A stretch of DNA of 64,000 bases from Blakeslea trispora (Eukaryota; Mucoromycota; Mucoromycetes; Mucorales; Choanephoraceae), in NCBI GenBank assembly GCA_025331445.1, contig JAIWNE010000010.1, forward strand, positions 496,001 through 560,000. Direction: 5' to 3'. The notes below the pieces were generated by a model, which saw only the letters and a list, made by a program, of their open reading frames with translations, was not told where the DNA came from and did no database searches. Both the position numbers and the translations under genes were made by a program. Positions 46,632 through 59,392 of this stretch are shown here, one piece after another (position 1 is the stretch's first letter; every line of letters begins with the position of its first letter).

Positions 46632-47917
46632 TCAAATCCAACCAAGACTATTCTTGACCCATGAACCTTCCTCCAAGAAACAAACCAATCGATTCGCACT
46701 CTCTAAACAGACAGTTGACCAATCAGGATAATGTTGATTGACTTTGAGGAGAGAGGCAAGGGCCAGAACCAGCTTAGGATCCATGTCTGCTGTATTCAGG
46801 ATGGACGTGACACATGTCTCGATATCATCACACACCCACGGACAAGACATCAGGTTGGGGCGACCTTGTACAACAAAGGTACAGACTATATTGAGAAACT
46901 GAAGATGAATCCAATCCTCTAAATGCTCTGGACGAATACATGTCTGAATAGCCAAAGTAGCCTCAATCAGATGCCCTGTAGCCAAAAAACCATCTAGATC
47001 CACTTTGGTCCGTTTGCCCACTTGGTACAGACGAGTGGCTGTATAGAGAAGGGCGTCCAGTCGACTCTGTTGTGTATAGTGTGTGGACCATGTCTTCATA
47101 TAGGTCTTGATCAGATCAGGCTTACTCTTGAGTAACAACTTGATGGCCGAACGGAATGAGGTGTCTTCGAATCGACCATCAAATCGTTGATCGACTCGTA
47201 AAAGATCATACAAGAGATGATCCAGTGAATCCATGGGGGTATCGGATGGTATAGGCTGGTCATAGTCTTCTAGAAGAATGTGAGATACATCCAAGTAAGC
47301 ACTAGCATAATAAGCCAATGCCTCTGATTGAATCTGCGGTAATTGATGTTGGATGCCAAAGGCCAGATGGACCAAGGGTTGGAGTTGAGCACCCATGGAA
47401 GGTGAGAGAGAATAAAAGTAGCGTGTTAAAGTCTGTTGGAGTCCCCATTTGGACAGCTGATGATCGAAAAAGATTAAATAATCACCATAGTATCTAATAA
47501 TGAAAGCGAATGAGTTAAAATAATACGTTTTGTCTTGCAAGTGAACTTTACGATGGCATGCCTAGGAAATCTTGCCAGTTTGTTTGGTTTACTTTATGCG
47601 TATCGGATATTCGAATGGGTTCTGTTGTTAAGAGAGATGTTTGATAGGCTAGAGACAGTTGTTCCTGAGTAGCTAAGTAACAAAAGCATGAGACATCCAA
47701 TTGAACATCCTGAGCCTAATTATTTACCTCCCAATCTATGTAGCTCAACCAATAGACGAATTGTCTGATTGGGTCTCTCTCTTGTTTCCATAGGATACAT
47801 GTAATGATTTTCATTGATAATATCAAGCAAAAGAGATTGTTGAATGGCTGTTGGATCTAGTGTCTTTTGTTGAGTATTGATTGTTTTCGATTGACAAAGA
47901 ATAAGTTGACGTAACAT
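46632..47917 (-). CDS. Questin-oxidase-like protein (DUF4243-type)
   Basis: Three exons (47917-47728, 47672-47552, 47493-46632), 390 aa, phases consistent. Typical features are NQTNWQDFLGMPSYYGDYLI, FFDHQLSKWGLQQTLTRYF and LVHLAFGIQHQLPQIQSEAL, matching the fungal questin oxidase-like family (Baeyer-Villiger-type oxygenases of anthraquinone breakdown and many uncharacterised relatives). The N-terminus is shorter than in the named enzymes and lacks the usual H-N-H segment near the start, so its activity is uncertain. No biosynthetic cluster surrounds it. Confidence 0.7.
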
Positions 47918-48709
47918 TTGATAGAAGAATAATAAGAAAAAAGAGGATTTTTTTAAAAAAGAAAAAAATAGATTAAAAAAAGAAAATCACCCTATTTCCA
48001 GAAATAGATTGCCCCCCTTTTTTTTGGAGTATCCTTTTGGAATTTAGGAAACTATTTTTAAGCAATCACGGTCCGTTTTTTGAGAATTGCTCCGGTTCAT
48101 CCCCCCTTTTCATCAACTATGCAAAGTCATCTATTTTAAGAATGTTTATCACCATGTTTTCATTGGTCAGAATGTATTGGGCCTACATTTTCTTTTTTTT
48201 TGTGTGTGTGCAAAAAAGAAAGTGAGAACTCTTTCTAGTACAAACATATGAATGGATTACTTGCTGGTGCGCTTTTCCACTATGTCTTTTTCCTTATAAA
48301 TTTCATATTGATCATATTGTATAATATACCACCATTACCCTAAATCAATACAGACAAAAAGGATTTAAAGAAAACAAGGCCATATGTGCGTGTGCTATCC
48401 AAATATGATCTCCTCATATCCTCTCAAGGATGGTTTCAAATTGCCCCCCCCTCCCTCCTCAAAGGTTCTTAAGCGTCTTTCTTATCGTTATTGTTTCTGA
48501 CTTTGAATTCTACAGCATCAGGTTTCCTCTTCAACACATCAGTCGTTTTTTCCTTTTTTTTTGGGTGTTAGGAAATGACATTCGCCCAAAAAATACTAGT
48601 TGTCATACAATGCTATTTCTTGAATAAACTATTTCGATTTAAAACGAAAAGCTAAACTCAATAGAGTGATTCTCCATTTAAAAAAAGGGGGGGGGGAATA
48701 ACAAATTGT
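47918..48709. other. Intergenic stretch
   Basis: Between the questin-oxidase-like gene start and the SEC8 stop. No supported gene. Confidence 0.45.
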
Positions 48710-51700
48710 TTAATTTTCATAATCTGCCATCACCTCCACTAATTCCATCAGCCATTCACTATAGTTATTGGCTGTCTTTTTATCCTCTGCAACCTCCTCT
48801 TCTTGTTCTTTAGCTACATCATGAATCAAACCAAGCATCACTCGATATTCATCAAATGTGAATTTAGCGCCATTCTCTTGAATAGAACGAATCATACCCT
48901 AATATGTTTATTCGTTTAATATTCATCTTTACTTGTATTCTTGTGAAAAACTTACCTCACTACCCAACAGATAGAGTTGATAATATTCACGAGCACGCTC
49001 CATGACAGAACATTGAGAGAGAGGCACAAAATTACTTAGGTTTTGTTGAAGAGCCAGGATATTACGATTCATCTTTTGAACACCATTCTTATTTAACCTC
49101 TTGATATAGACTGCTTCAGATATCAAAAGATGGACAATCAAAGCAGGCAATCCTTCAAATGCAAACCTAACATGGTCTTTAGTTATTTCATAATCTATCT
49201 CATGTCTCTTTTACTCTAGACTTACAATTCATCCTTGTGTGGAAGAGAGGCATTGATACAGTCATCGAGTTCCATAAGATCAGAGTTGAGTGTGATGATG
49301 TATGGATCAGGTTCAAAGGATTCATCTTCAAGGTGATAATTGCCATCACGAATAGCCATTTCCAAATAGTACATGGTATGACAACGACCTTCAAGACGAA
49401 GAGTAAACAAACATGTCTCTGCCAATTGTTGATATGTTGTCAATAAGGCATCAAAGCGTCTATGGATAGTAAAATAAATGATCTCTTTCATATATACAAA
49501 GCAATGGAACTTACTTGGCAATATCACCATGTAAAGGTAACAGAACAGGTCTTTTATCATCATTTCGTTGGAATGCTTGAGGCTTGAGTTCTTGTCTTGA
49601 CCAACGCTTGGATTTCCTGACTTCATAAGAATCAGCTTCTTCAGTTGAACCATTGGCAGGTGATAACGAAGGTGACAGATCCGAAGAACGTAATTCCCAT
49701 ATCTCACGCACAAACCATTTAAGCGTATGATACAATCGACCTAGGGCAATCAGTTTTTTGGAATCAAAGATCAGTTCATGAGATTCTAGTAGACGATCAT
49801 TTTTCAGTTTGAGTTCCATTGTAATTTCCTAATGAGAGTAGGGTCAATTTCTTTTTCTCTTGGGGGGGATGATAAATCGCTTACTGTTTGATTCAAGGCT
49901 TTTAAATATTCTTGATCCATTGTCTAGTGTGACACAATAAATGTAAGTAAAGTAAATCAATCAAACTCAATGACAACAACTTACGGAATCTTCATTGAAA
50001 AATGGGTTTTGAGCTAATAATCCAATCAAACTTTCATCTTGAGCCCAATCACCACTGGTACTAATAGTCACATCAGTCGCATTCTTTTGCTGAGAATCTG
50101 TATAAGAACTTCCTCGTGCTACAGTGGCTAGAGGAATGGAATGAGAACAAGTTGTTGTTTTTTTATAGTGCCACTTACAATAAAACCGTTGATAACATTT
50201 CTCATAGAATTTCAATAAAACCACTTCTACCAAGCGAACATATTCATCAGTATGAAAAGGCATACTATGCATTGTACGACATAAGCTCTGAATAACAGAA
50301 ATCAAAGCAACTGCACTCTAACAAAAAAAAATGGGGTTAAACAAAAAGTCGTGTTCTCATTTCATGTTCACTTACTTTAGCAATAGGGTATCTTGAATAA
50401 TCTATATAATCACGGGCATCTTGAAATGCATCCAAGCCTACCATAAATAAATGTTAATTTTTCCGCACCAAATGAATTCCAAGGATGAATCTTTTTTTTT
50501 TTTTTACCTACGGTAGCATGCTGAATCAATTGCATGACTTTTTCTTCAATCTGAGGTAAAAAGACATTGACAGCAAAATCATCTAAAAAGCTACCAAATC
50601 CTTCTTCATTACGATCATCACTAAGAAACAGCTGAGTTTCTTACCACTCTCTTCTTCCCCTCTTCAAGAACTTACTAGCTTGGAAACACTTGTCTTAAAC
50701 GGTTAAGAAAAGCCATGGTAGGTTTTAACAAGACACTGACATTATAAGCATCAGGTTTAACCAAGACCTTGTAACCTTTAGAGGAAATATCATTGGCATA
50801 TTTATCTACAATGATTGAATGAACAGAACCATTCGGATTGGACAGATTAAAACCAGGCACTTGCTTCTTGTAAGACATGAACAAAGTCTTTTTCAAGGTC
50901 TCATAGGATTCGTCCAAGTGTTCATCCCCTATGGCTTCTGCAAAAGTAAACATCTGTCGAGGATTATCTCGTTTACCACGATAAGGCTTATCCTCATTGA
51001 CTGATACAATGTTCTGATCTGAACTTGTAAGATAATCTTGAAGAATTGAACGAATCTTTTTTTTGATAAATAAAAAGAGAGAGAGAGATGAGTTTTTTCT
51101 AGCGTTTAATGAAACATGAAAGAACTTGCCTCAGTCTGGACAGGTCTCCAGATCTCATGAAAATGATAGACTTTGAAATCAGTGCCTACACCCACTTTCA
51201 AAATGTTGTTGGTGTCATTCCTCTTTGCTTGACATCATGATTTTTCACTTACCTTCTTCTGAATTGGCTTTGGCTAATTCAATGCGCTATTCTCCAATAT
51301 AAGTTGATCCGACTTTGTTAAACAATAGTTTCATTTACCTTTTGAATGCGTCTAAAACAAGTCTCCAAGAAACGATGTCCACGCAAGACAGCTTCAAGCT
51401 TAGAATACAATGTCCACAAGAGATCCTTGAGAATCTCATTTTTAGACTCTGAATTGGCTTTATCAAGACAATACATGTCACTTTCATCATTTGTGTTATT
51501 GTTCTTTCGTTGAAACAGTTTAGCATTCGAATGTCTTGATTCCACTTCAGCAATTGTTCTATCAACCATCGTATGAATCTCAACAGACAGTCGTTCTTGC
51601 ATGCTCTAATTCAAGAGATGAGTGTGTCAATCAGATGAAGGATGATTGGACCTTACCTCAATAGCGGTAGGTATCTCTCCTAATACAAGTAAGGCTTCTG

Positions 51701-53172
51701 CAATGATCTCGATATAATAATAAGAATCTGTCTCGGGGTTCTTATCTGGATCTTCTGCCAACTATTTTTTTTTATAAAGGGTTAAATCGAAATAAGAAAA
51801 GAAAAAAATTGTTTGTTTCTTACCACATCATGTTCAATGGCAAACATATTCTCGGAATCTTCAGTATCCTGGATTTGATCCTTTTGTAACAAATCGTTCA
51901 ACTCTCTTGGTTTGATGGGTATCTCAGGTACTGATAATTCATGTCAGCCACTTCATTTTTCTTAATCAATCCCTGACTTACAATCTTGTTGTTGTGGTGT
52001 ATAAGCAGACCATCGATTATCACAATGAGCATTTTTAAGGTAAAGATGATCATGAAGTTCTTCAATCAGCATATCATACAATCCCTACTCAACATGATCA
52101 ATCGATCTACTCCATGAATAACAATAGGCTTAAAAACAAACCTTACATTCTTTTGAGATAACAAGCTTCTTCTAACATCATCCAAGGCACCTATCTGAAC
52201 CATGTCCTTGTTCATCGCTTGCTTTAATGAGCTCACAAGCAATTTGGAGGCACTCAATACAAGCCTTTGATCCAACATGGATTCAATCTTTTCAGGTGTT
52301 GTTCTTAATTCTTCACTATTCATTGTAAATACATGATGCTTGTATTGAGAGTCCAGACACACACACACACACTTACATGGTTTCTAAAATACTCAGCATT
52401 TCCTTGTACTGTTGTGACTTGTACCATAAATTCAATAAATCACTACGCTTGGATAACAATTCTTCTTTACATTTCTTTAAATTGGATTTCATCTGAACTA
52501 CTCTGTTGGATGAATCTAGTGAATGCGGTGAATAGGACAACCTACAATAAGTTTTTCTCTGTTTTTTTTTCTTACCATTGATGTATTGTAGTACACCACC
52601 AAAGGTACCAATTGAACTATTGAATCCTTTATAATAATCTAGTAAAAAAAAAAAATTAAGTACATCTCCCCACTTCTTTTTATTAGAGTAACCATCGTCT
52701 CTTTTTTTTTTATATATACCATTAACAATAGTCCTTAAAGCCATATCCAAGTTATAAAGTACTCGTTGAAATGCCTTGTAATCCTTCTTTTTTCCAACAG
52801 AACTATCATCCATCAACTTGAGTGTCAAGGTAACAGGATCAAACTATTGTAAAGCAATTTAGAATTTATAAAACAAAAAGTCTAGAGTAAACTAAAATTA
52901 CATTCTCTTCCAACATAAAAGCCCAGCCTTCATGAATTTCTCTTAATACAGCTAAAGAAAACAGAAGCTGTGAATACGAGTTTATATAGAAAGAAGTCTC
53001 TTTTCTTGTTTTTTTTATTACCTTCAAATTCAGAAAAGTTACCACCAGCTAAATCATCATAGTCATCTGATGTGGATCGTACTGAATTATAAGCTGGCAT
53101 TTGAGGCGTTCTGTTTCTGGATGTACTTGTCATGCTTAAAGTATCGGACTGTAGGAAAGGATTCCCACTCAT
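48710..53172 (-). CDS. SEC8: Exocyst complex subunit Sec8 (EXOC4)
   Basis: Twenty-two exons give 1,077 aa with every phase consistent: 53172-53022, 52951-52902, 52843-52720, 52638-52576, 52515-52377, 52315-52147, 52084-51982, 51930-51824, 51761-51657, 51605-51339, 51286-51253, 51227-51130, 51055-50676, 50620-50508, 50437-50376, 50317-50179, 50127-49985, 49923-49885, 49828-49515, 49459-49226, 49166-48956 and 48898-48710. The N-terminus shows the Sec8 domain: LREIHEGWAFMLEEN, FDPVTLTLKLMDDSSVGKKK, YYKGFNSSIGTF; later WRPVQTEIRSILQDYL and FDALLTTYQQLAETCLFTLR. Length is normal for Sec8. The exocyst tethers secretory vesicles at growing hyphal tips. The intron after 51130 has a GC donor. The 51-bp intron after 50179 is in frame and could be retained. 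Confidence 0.9.
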
Positions 53173-53306
53173 GATGTCAAAGATGGGGGGAGGAGTGGGT
53201 ATGAATAGAAAAACTAGAGTATAGATAAAATGGGTTGCGTGAATGAAGGTGTATTGAATTTATTTCGGATGCTCAATTCATCTGTTTCGATTTCCGATTC
53301 CTATTT

Positions 53307-53400
53307 GAGAGGGCGGGGCTGCTGTGTCTGGGGGATAATAAGCAATACGATTGGACATTGTCAGCCAATAAACGCTGTTACCATCGTCGTTCATTTAGGG
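53307..53400 (-). repeat. Dispersed about 100-bp repeat, copy 2
   Basis: Reverse complement matches about 7973-8075. It lies about 140-230 bp upstream of the SEC8 start codon, so it may overlap that gene's promoter. It includes an ATTGG (CCAAT) motif. Confidence 0.75.
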
Positions 53401-53732
53401 CTTTTGCATACAACGCGAAACATCAAAACTCTCTTCTACCAAAAAGATTTGACCCAAAAAAAAAATCTATTCACTTCAATCTTTTTTGAAATGCGAATAA
53501 GAAACAAAAGTGAGTCAGGCAAGGACCTGGAGTTCAACTTTTGAAATTCTAGAAATATTTTGTGGAGCATAAAGAGTCGGCAGGACAGATTTTCCATCAA
53601 CAAAACGAGAATCCAGCTGAATGACAAACTCTCAAATATCATTGTCCTAACTGACTATTTTGAGAATTGACTTGTTTAGACATAGGTGCACAGGGCCACA
53701 CATTTTTCTTTTGGGTATTCAATCTAGGGATT

Positions 53733-53876
53733 TTCTCTATCTAAGGGTAGTTTTCTGAAAAAGTGTTTATTGATAAAAAAGTTCTAAAACCAATTCTACT
53801 TAAGGGTGGTTCCCCATTTAAGGGGTGAGGTTTCTCAGGGTTTTTGGCTTTCCTTATATAGAGCGACTACTAAACT
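53733..53876. mobile_element. Diverged MITE copy related to 60303-60475
   Basis: Shares blocks CTAAAACCAATTCTA, TTAAGGGT and, at the right end, TATAGAGCGACTACT with the intact MITE at 60303. The left terminal repeat is missing or too mutated to see. Confidence 0.65.
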
Positions 53877-54229
53877 TCTCTGATAACTTGACGCAACTTT
53901 GTAAATAATAAGTTCAATATAACTGCTGATCTTGTCAACAAAAGAAAAAGCTGGAAGCAGCAAAAAGAGTCAAGATTTTTACCATACCATTACCTTAACA
54001 ACAAGAACACTCTGAAACCGTGACAGTCTCTTTCTGTTCTCTTGTGCGTGAGGATCTGAATCACAACTTGAAAGAAATACTTGAAAGAAAAATAATAAAG
54101 CTTCCCCCCTAAAGCCTCAAATTCTATAAGCGACTTTCAAACAATCGTGCATACAACCATGTGTCTCTTACAACATACTACCACTGAAAATACGAGGCAA
54201 TACTGTCAGTATGACACAAATTAGAGGCT

Positions 54230-54535
54230 TTGGAACGAAAACCATTTTCCACAAAAGAATTTGTCTCGGAACAAGACTATCAAGTATCCCGGTCTATGGA
54301 ATTGCTAGAATCCGATCAATGTAAAGGCATTGATAATCTATTCAACGATGGCCACATCGATTTTCTTAATTCTGCTTCTTATGGATTGAAAGACTTGCAA
54401 AGTCGAACAAAAGCAAATGGCTTAATTCGAACATGCCTCTTGAATGCTACGCGCAAACTCATTGAAAAGTATATGCTGTTATATTTTGCGAATAGAACAC
54501 AAGGAGAAATTTTGGTAGGGATTTTAGTTTTCTAG
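54230..54535 (+). CDS. Hypothetical 101-aa ORF
   Basis: Open frame beginning MERKPFSTKEFVSEQDYQVS with a helical C-terminal part (IRTCLLNATRKLIEKYMLLY). The frame is also open slightly upstream of the ATG (LEAL). No family recognised, no clear introns; it may be a fragment of a larger repeated gene. Confidence 0.3.
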   Translation: MERKPFSTKEFVSEQDYQVSRSMELLESDQCKGIDNLFNDGHIDFLNSASYGLKDLQSRTKANGLIRTCLLNATRKLIEKYMLLYFANRTQGEILVGILVF

Positions 54536-55022
54536 GATAAAGAAAAGCTAAAAAAAGACGACTGATTTTAAAGAAAAAAACTTTTATTTAACATACGTTT
54601 TTTCATACGTGTAGAAATATTAAGAATTTTTTCTTTGAAAAAAGTAAAACTGAAGATAAACGAAGAAATCTTCCTTCACCTTCCTTGACTCTACAACACT
54701 CTACAACACTCCCCATCAGAACATAACACAAGTCGAACTGAAGTCTCATTTCTTTACTTTTCTTTAAAATCAATAAAATTGTATTTTATTTATTTGATTG
54801 CATTCGTTTGGGATTGTTTATTACATTGCAATACATTATAAAATTGATAGCATCGTTTATTTGGATATAATATATGATAAATCTTAAAGTAAAAGACTAC
54901 AGCAGGCAACATGTAACTTTATTAGTATCGTTTTGCTTAGCAATAATCTAAAATAACTTCATCGTATAATATTGAAGGTTAGAAGATATAAACTCACCTT
55001 TTAACAATATACCTACCGTACC
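54536..55022. other. Intergenic stretch
   Basis: AT-rich; a short direct repeat CTCTACAACACTCTACAACACT lies near 54690-54712. No gene recognised. Confidence 0.4.
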
Positions 55023-56170
55023 TTATCTTCTTGATGTTCTTGTTCTTTTGCCTGCACTAGACTTCTCGCTGGCCGCTAGTAATGAGGCATCAATTGTCAA
55101 TTTACTATGTCTGTGTGTATGTTATTGTAGCATAAAGTATTTCTTACCTTTTGTTGAAGGGTGTCCCCTTTTTCTTTGAGCAGGAGTGTCAACAGATTTG
55201 TCTACTACATATAGAAGAAGTCCAATTAGTACAACGAACAATTTAAAAAACAAGAATCAACAAGAGATACCTTCAGCATGGTCTTGCTCTGTGCTAGAAT
55301 CCAATGCGAGAGGTGACAAGTCTGAAGGCACATCCCTATGAGTAGAAGAGCATTAGTTATTTGAAAAAGCAGAAGTAGAACATCTACATCTTACGTTTCA
55401 TGATGATCAACATCATTATGTTCTCCACCTTCGTCGTGCTCTTCTTCTTGCTCTTCTTCATCCTCCTCTTCTTCCTCCTCTCCTTGGTCAACTTCAACCG
55501 CGTACTGTCGAGAAGAGCGTCGCCACATTTTCATTAGGAGCAACTTGGCTCCCCAACGACCAGCACAAGCAGCAAGAGGCAAGAAGGGTGCTGCTTTTTC
55601 CTCAAGAAGAAGCTCAGCCTCTTCACGGATATTTGCTGGAAGTTTTGCATAGCTTACCTGACTATTGAAGAGGTTGTGCTTCTTCTTGATGCTGTACATC
55701 AGAGGATTAAGCAGGCCCAAGTTGACATTGTCCTTACAGTAGGCCTTAAACTCGTCTTCTGATAGCACCCTTCCAAGCACCTTCTCTGCCAGCTTGCGGT
55801 AGGCATCCCAGCAAAAGTTTTTCGTTGGAGCAACATCTTTTTTGAGAACATTTCTCAAAGGAGCCAAATTGCCCGAGAACAGACCATTGTTACCGGCATC
55901 AGAAGCCGTGTTGCTTGCGGCATCAGGAACTGTGTTGTTGATGGCAGGCAGAGACAGAGCAGAAGTAGACCTGTTGCCCACTATAGAAGTCAAGACGTTA
56001 ATCTCGTTTCGCAATAAAACCACCTCTTCTCGCAATCGTTGGTTTTCTTGTTCCAATTTGTGAGCAAGCTCATTGAATTTCAAAGACATGTTTTGAGATT
56101 CGTTCATGAATGATCTTTGCATCATGATTTGCATCTGGTTTAGGGCGTTAATGATATCTTGGCTATTCAT
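55023..56170 (-). CDS. Hypothetical 316-aa coiled-coil protein with acidic region and basic tail
   Basis: Four exons: 56170-55395, 55335-55271, 55204-55148 and 55075-55023 (the third acceptor could be 3 bp further in). The N-terminus is a coiled coil (HKLEQENQRLREEVVLLRNE), then a Ser/Ala/Asn-rich linker. A compact middle part (FCWDAYRKLAEKVLGRVLSE and LNPLMYSIKKKHNLFNS) is followed by a long Glu-rich run. The C-terminus, from the small exons, is basic (QRKRGHPSTK, GKRTRTSRR), like an AT-hook or nuclear localisation signal. I do not recognise the family. The layout suggests a nuclear DNA- or chromatin-binding protein. Confidence 0.55.
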
Positions 56171-56818
56171 TTCAAACGTGTTGGTTACAAAGTTCGTTAT
56201 TGAAAAAGAAAAGAAAAGAAAAGAAAAAAAAATTCACTAAGAGAAAAAAAAATAATTTTGCCTGCCCCAAGTGAATTGAGTGTAACTACAAAAGCGTAAT
56301 GCTACCAAAAGATATGTTCCTTGTTGTCCAAAGAGAGATATCTTCCAAAGAGGGAAACCGATTCATAAGTGCTAGCTACAATAGTTCTTGTTGGCGCATA
56401 AGGTAGTCTAAATGGAAATGTAGCTGTCGTATTTGGGCATATACAGAAGCCAAAACGACTTCTTGATTTTTAACTTGGAATTCGGAAATTGGCTCAAAAA
56501 ATTCGTTTTTTGGCCAAATTGATTTCAGAAATGTGCACCATAGATTTCGTTTTTAGGTACTGTTAATTTTGTTAAGGTTTATTATAGGTCTTTGATCAGA
56601 ATAAAAATGCAAATAAAGAGTGACATGCGTCATATCATCTTTGAAGTGTCTACAAAAATTGAAATTATGATGTTGCTGCGTAAGGTGTTGCTGAAACACA
56701 CTTAGTCAAACAAGCTTTTATTGGTTCCTGAATAGAGGTACTACGGATCCCTTCGATTTATATAAAGGGACACATTTAAGCGTCCTGATTATGATTCATT
56801 AAATACATTTTTAAAAAG
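56171..56818. other. Intergenic stretch between divergent genes
   Basis: Separates the coiled-coil gene (-) from the broken transposase (+). No terminal inverted repeat recognised. A TTATATAAAGG box near 56758-56768 may drive the transposase. Confidence 0.4.
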
Positions 56819-57989
56819 ATGAGCCAAGAAGCTTATTATTCTGTCAACACTACTGCAACCGTTGCTTTAACTTCTGATAACCGTGAGTAGTACCTTGATA
56901 ATTTCCATTTGTCTGAATTTGCTCCTCACAATTTCTTATAACATCTCAAGTACTAGTAGCTCAACGTGCTACCAAGAGAGGTCCATACAAAAAAATGACA
57001 GAAGAAATCTGGAAGTTGTTCATTTCTCATTATGTTGCAAGTAGAAAGAACGTCTCTGAAGCAGCTAAGGCCATTGGCTTCTCAACTTCTACCGTGAACG
57101 ACTATGTCAAGCGTTGCGAAGAAACTGATGACTGGAGGATCCCAGCTTTAAAGTTTCAAGGAAGAACTGCACCTCCAACCATCAAAGAAAGACACGGCAT
57201 CTTCATTGAAAGCCTCTTGGAAGGCCGAGCAGAGATCACTCTTCGGTACATAAGTCTTCAACTTAACGATGCATTACCAAAGGTTTTTTTTCAAGCCACT
57301 TAGCACCTCAGCAATTTCCAGATTCGTGATTCATAAGGTCGACTTCACTTTGAAAAAGACCCAGATATACCCTGTTAGAAGAGATTCCTAGGAGATCCAA
57401 GACAAACGATGTGAATACTGCACAAAGATCAACGAAGAGCAACAAGTATGATATTTGCGGAATTGCATTTTTTTTCGATGAAACTGTGTTCAACTTGCAT
57501 ATCAACTGCACCCAAGTCAGAGCAAAGTGTGGTGCTCCTGCAAGAATAAAGGTGGACACTTTTTCCAAAGGCCAAAACCTCACTGTCTATGTTGCAATGA
57601 GCCACGCTGGTTTAGAGACCTCAGCTTGCCACTGTGATCGAGGTACCACCATGTCAGAGCAGTTTGAGGATTTTATCAACGCTTTGATTAGGCACATGAA
57701 TTAACAAGGTTTGAATGGGTACTATGTAATCTTTGACAATGCTCCTATTCATAGCACAAGCACTATGAATAAGCTGACTGATGCAGAATACCATCCCCTA
57801 AAGCTTCCACCATGGTCTCCTTTCTCGAACCCAATTGAAGAACTTTTCTCCAAGCTGAAGCACAATGTCAAGAAGCACAATGTCAAGAAGCACAATGTCA
57901 AGAAGCACCAATTGCGACATCATGATGGCCTGCTTCAGAAAATTAGAGATTTCGCTTGTTTAATTACTCTTGATGGCTGTAAAGAATGA
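56819..57989 (+). pseudogene. Tc1/mariner-type (DDE) transposase, broken
   Basis: A first exon (56819-56882; MSQEAYYSVNTTATVALTSD) is followed by an intron ending near 56956. The second carries an HTH (KNVSEAAKAIGFSTSTVNDY). The catalytic part reads GIAFFFDETVFNLH (first Asp), then YYVIFDNAPIHSTSTMN (second Asp) and LKLPPWSPFSNPIEELFSKL (third acidic residue in the NPIE motif). The frame is shifted near 57290 and stopped at 57702-57704. A 15-bp unit is tandemly repeated three times near 57857-57905 (protein repeat HNVKK). Confidence 0.75.
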
Positions 57990-58755
57990 ATTAGACATTC
58001 CCTTACATTTTTTTTCCCAGATGTGTCAGGGAAGAAGAGATGTTGTAAATAAATTCGATTATAAAAAGAAGCTGCTTTTGTTGCATTTGACCACTATCTT
58101 GATTTTATTCATTGAAAGACTATAATATACACTTATTATATTCTACGAATATAACAGGCGCAAAATATAACAAAAAAGGTGAAGACAAATAAAGTCGATT
58201 AGAACCAGAACGGCCAAAAAAAGATAGATATGAATCTGATCCGCGTTTATTTCAAACATGTGCCTTGTATTTATACTTTTTACGATGACTGAGTAACAAT
58301 CCTTAATTTAACTGAGTGACATGGATAATAGCTTATTTTTGGTGTAATGGATAAAGAGTGAATACCTCTTGTGTATAAACCATAATTCACTATCTGTGCT
58401 TCAATCCAAGTGTACTTGATGCAAACGAAGTGTGATCCGATCTTTTATTTTAGACTGAATTTGTATGTCAATTAAGCTATAGCCAGTTATAACTGTAGAG
58501 CTGTGAGCACGTTTAGGTCTGTGTTATGACTCAGATAGGTTAAAATGTAGGCTGTATACAACATTGCCCTCACCAAGATAGGATTATCACTGAGATCTTT
58601 GTGAATTAAAGATGTTGAATGTCAGTTGTAGGATTAATGAATCTCCGAATCACGATAGAAGATCAATAAAATACTTGTCGAAAAAACACAGTGGGATAAA
58701 AAACTATTATGCAAGAAAAAGACCAACTAATTTCTGGATTGGGATCTAGTGACAC
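57990..58755. other. Intergenic/relic stretch
   Basis: No gene recognised. May contain an LTR remnant of the chromovirus fragment that follows on the minus strand, but I could not define one. Confidence 0.35.
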
Positions 58756-59392
58756 GCTTACGCTATGAAGTCTTAGAGTTGCTATGGTGCTTGTTACTTT
58801 TGTTAATAGCACGTTTGTTGATGGTATTTGGTAAAGGTAGACCTTCTTGCATTGCAGCACGAGCATTGCGTCCGGCCTTATAATTCTCAATAGGTTTAAG
58901 AGAATCAGATTAGGAAATAGGTTCCCAAGAATTGTAGCTGTCATCATAGCCATACCTATTAACCAAATATTCGACGTTATCACCAATACCACGGTGATTG
59001 ATTACAGCTTGTACTTCGTAGTGCTTTTCTTTTAATTGAGGAGGACTAGCATCGATCAACTTGATCATGTGAGTAGGGACATCTCGCTTAAACAGGGCAT
59101 CTGTTTTGTCACGGAGGATGTATGAACCCTTATTAGTCATGCCATCAATAATAAATGGTCCAATAAAACGAGGATCCCATTTAGAAGTACGTTCTACATT
59201 GGTAATCATAACTTCAGCGCCGAGAGGATAAGTATCTTTAACAATGTTATGCGACTTCAAGTATTTTTCATGATCGATAGATTGTTGATTTTTGATGTGC
59301 GCATGAATTGCTGGAACGACTACATCTTTGATGTGTTTTAATTGTTTATTGATACGTCTGTGATCAGTGTGTTCGAGATAGAAATCGCATTC
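58756..59392 (-). pseudogene. Chromovirus integrase C-terminus with chromodomain (fragment)
   Basis: Reads from HRRINKQLKHIKDVVVPAIH to a GPF/GPY-type module (WDPRFIGPFIIDG) and a chromodomain (VEYLVNRYGYDDSYNSWEPI). It is cut at 59392, where hAT-like sequence begins. An in-frame stop lies just after the chromodomain, followed by a basic tail in the same frame. Chromodomains steer Ty3/Gypsy chromoviral integration toward marked chromatin. Confidence 0.75.

Larger units (their letters stand above)
53173..54229. other. Intergenic stretch with two repeats
   Basis: SEC8 upstream region. Holds the second copy of the about 100-bp dispersed repeat (53307-53400) and a decayed MITE (about 53733-53876). 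No supported gene. Confidence 0.5.

Noticed and set aside
57308..57583. Minus-strand ORF across the transposase
   Set aside because: Antisense shadow of the Tc1/mariner-type catalytic region.
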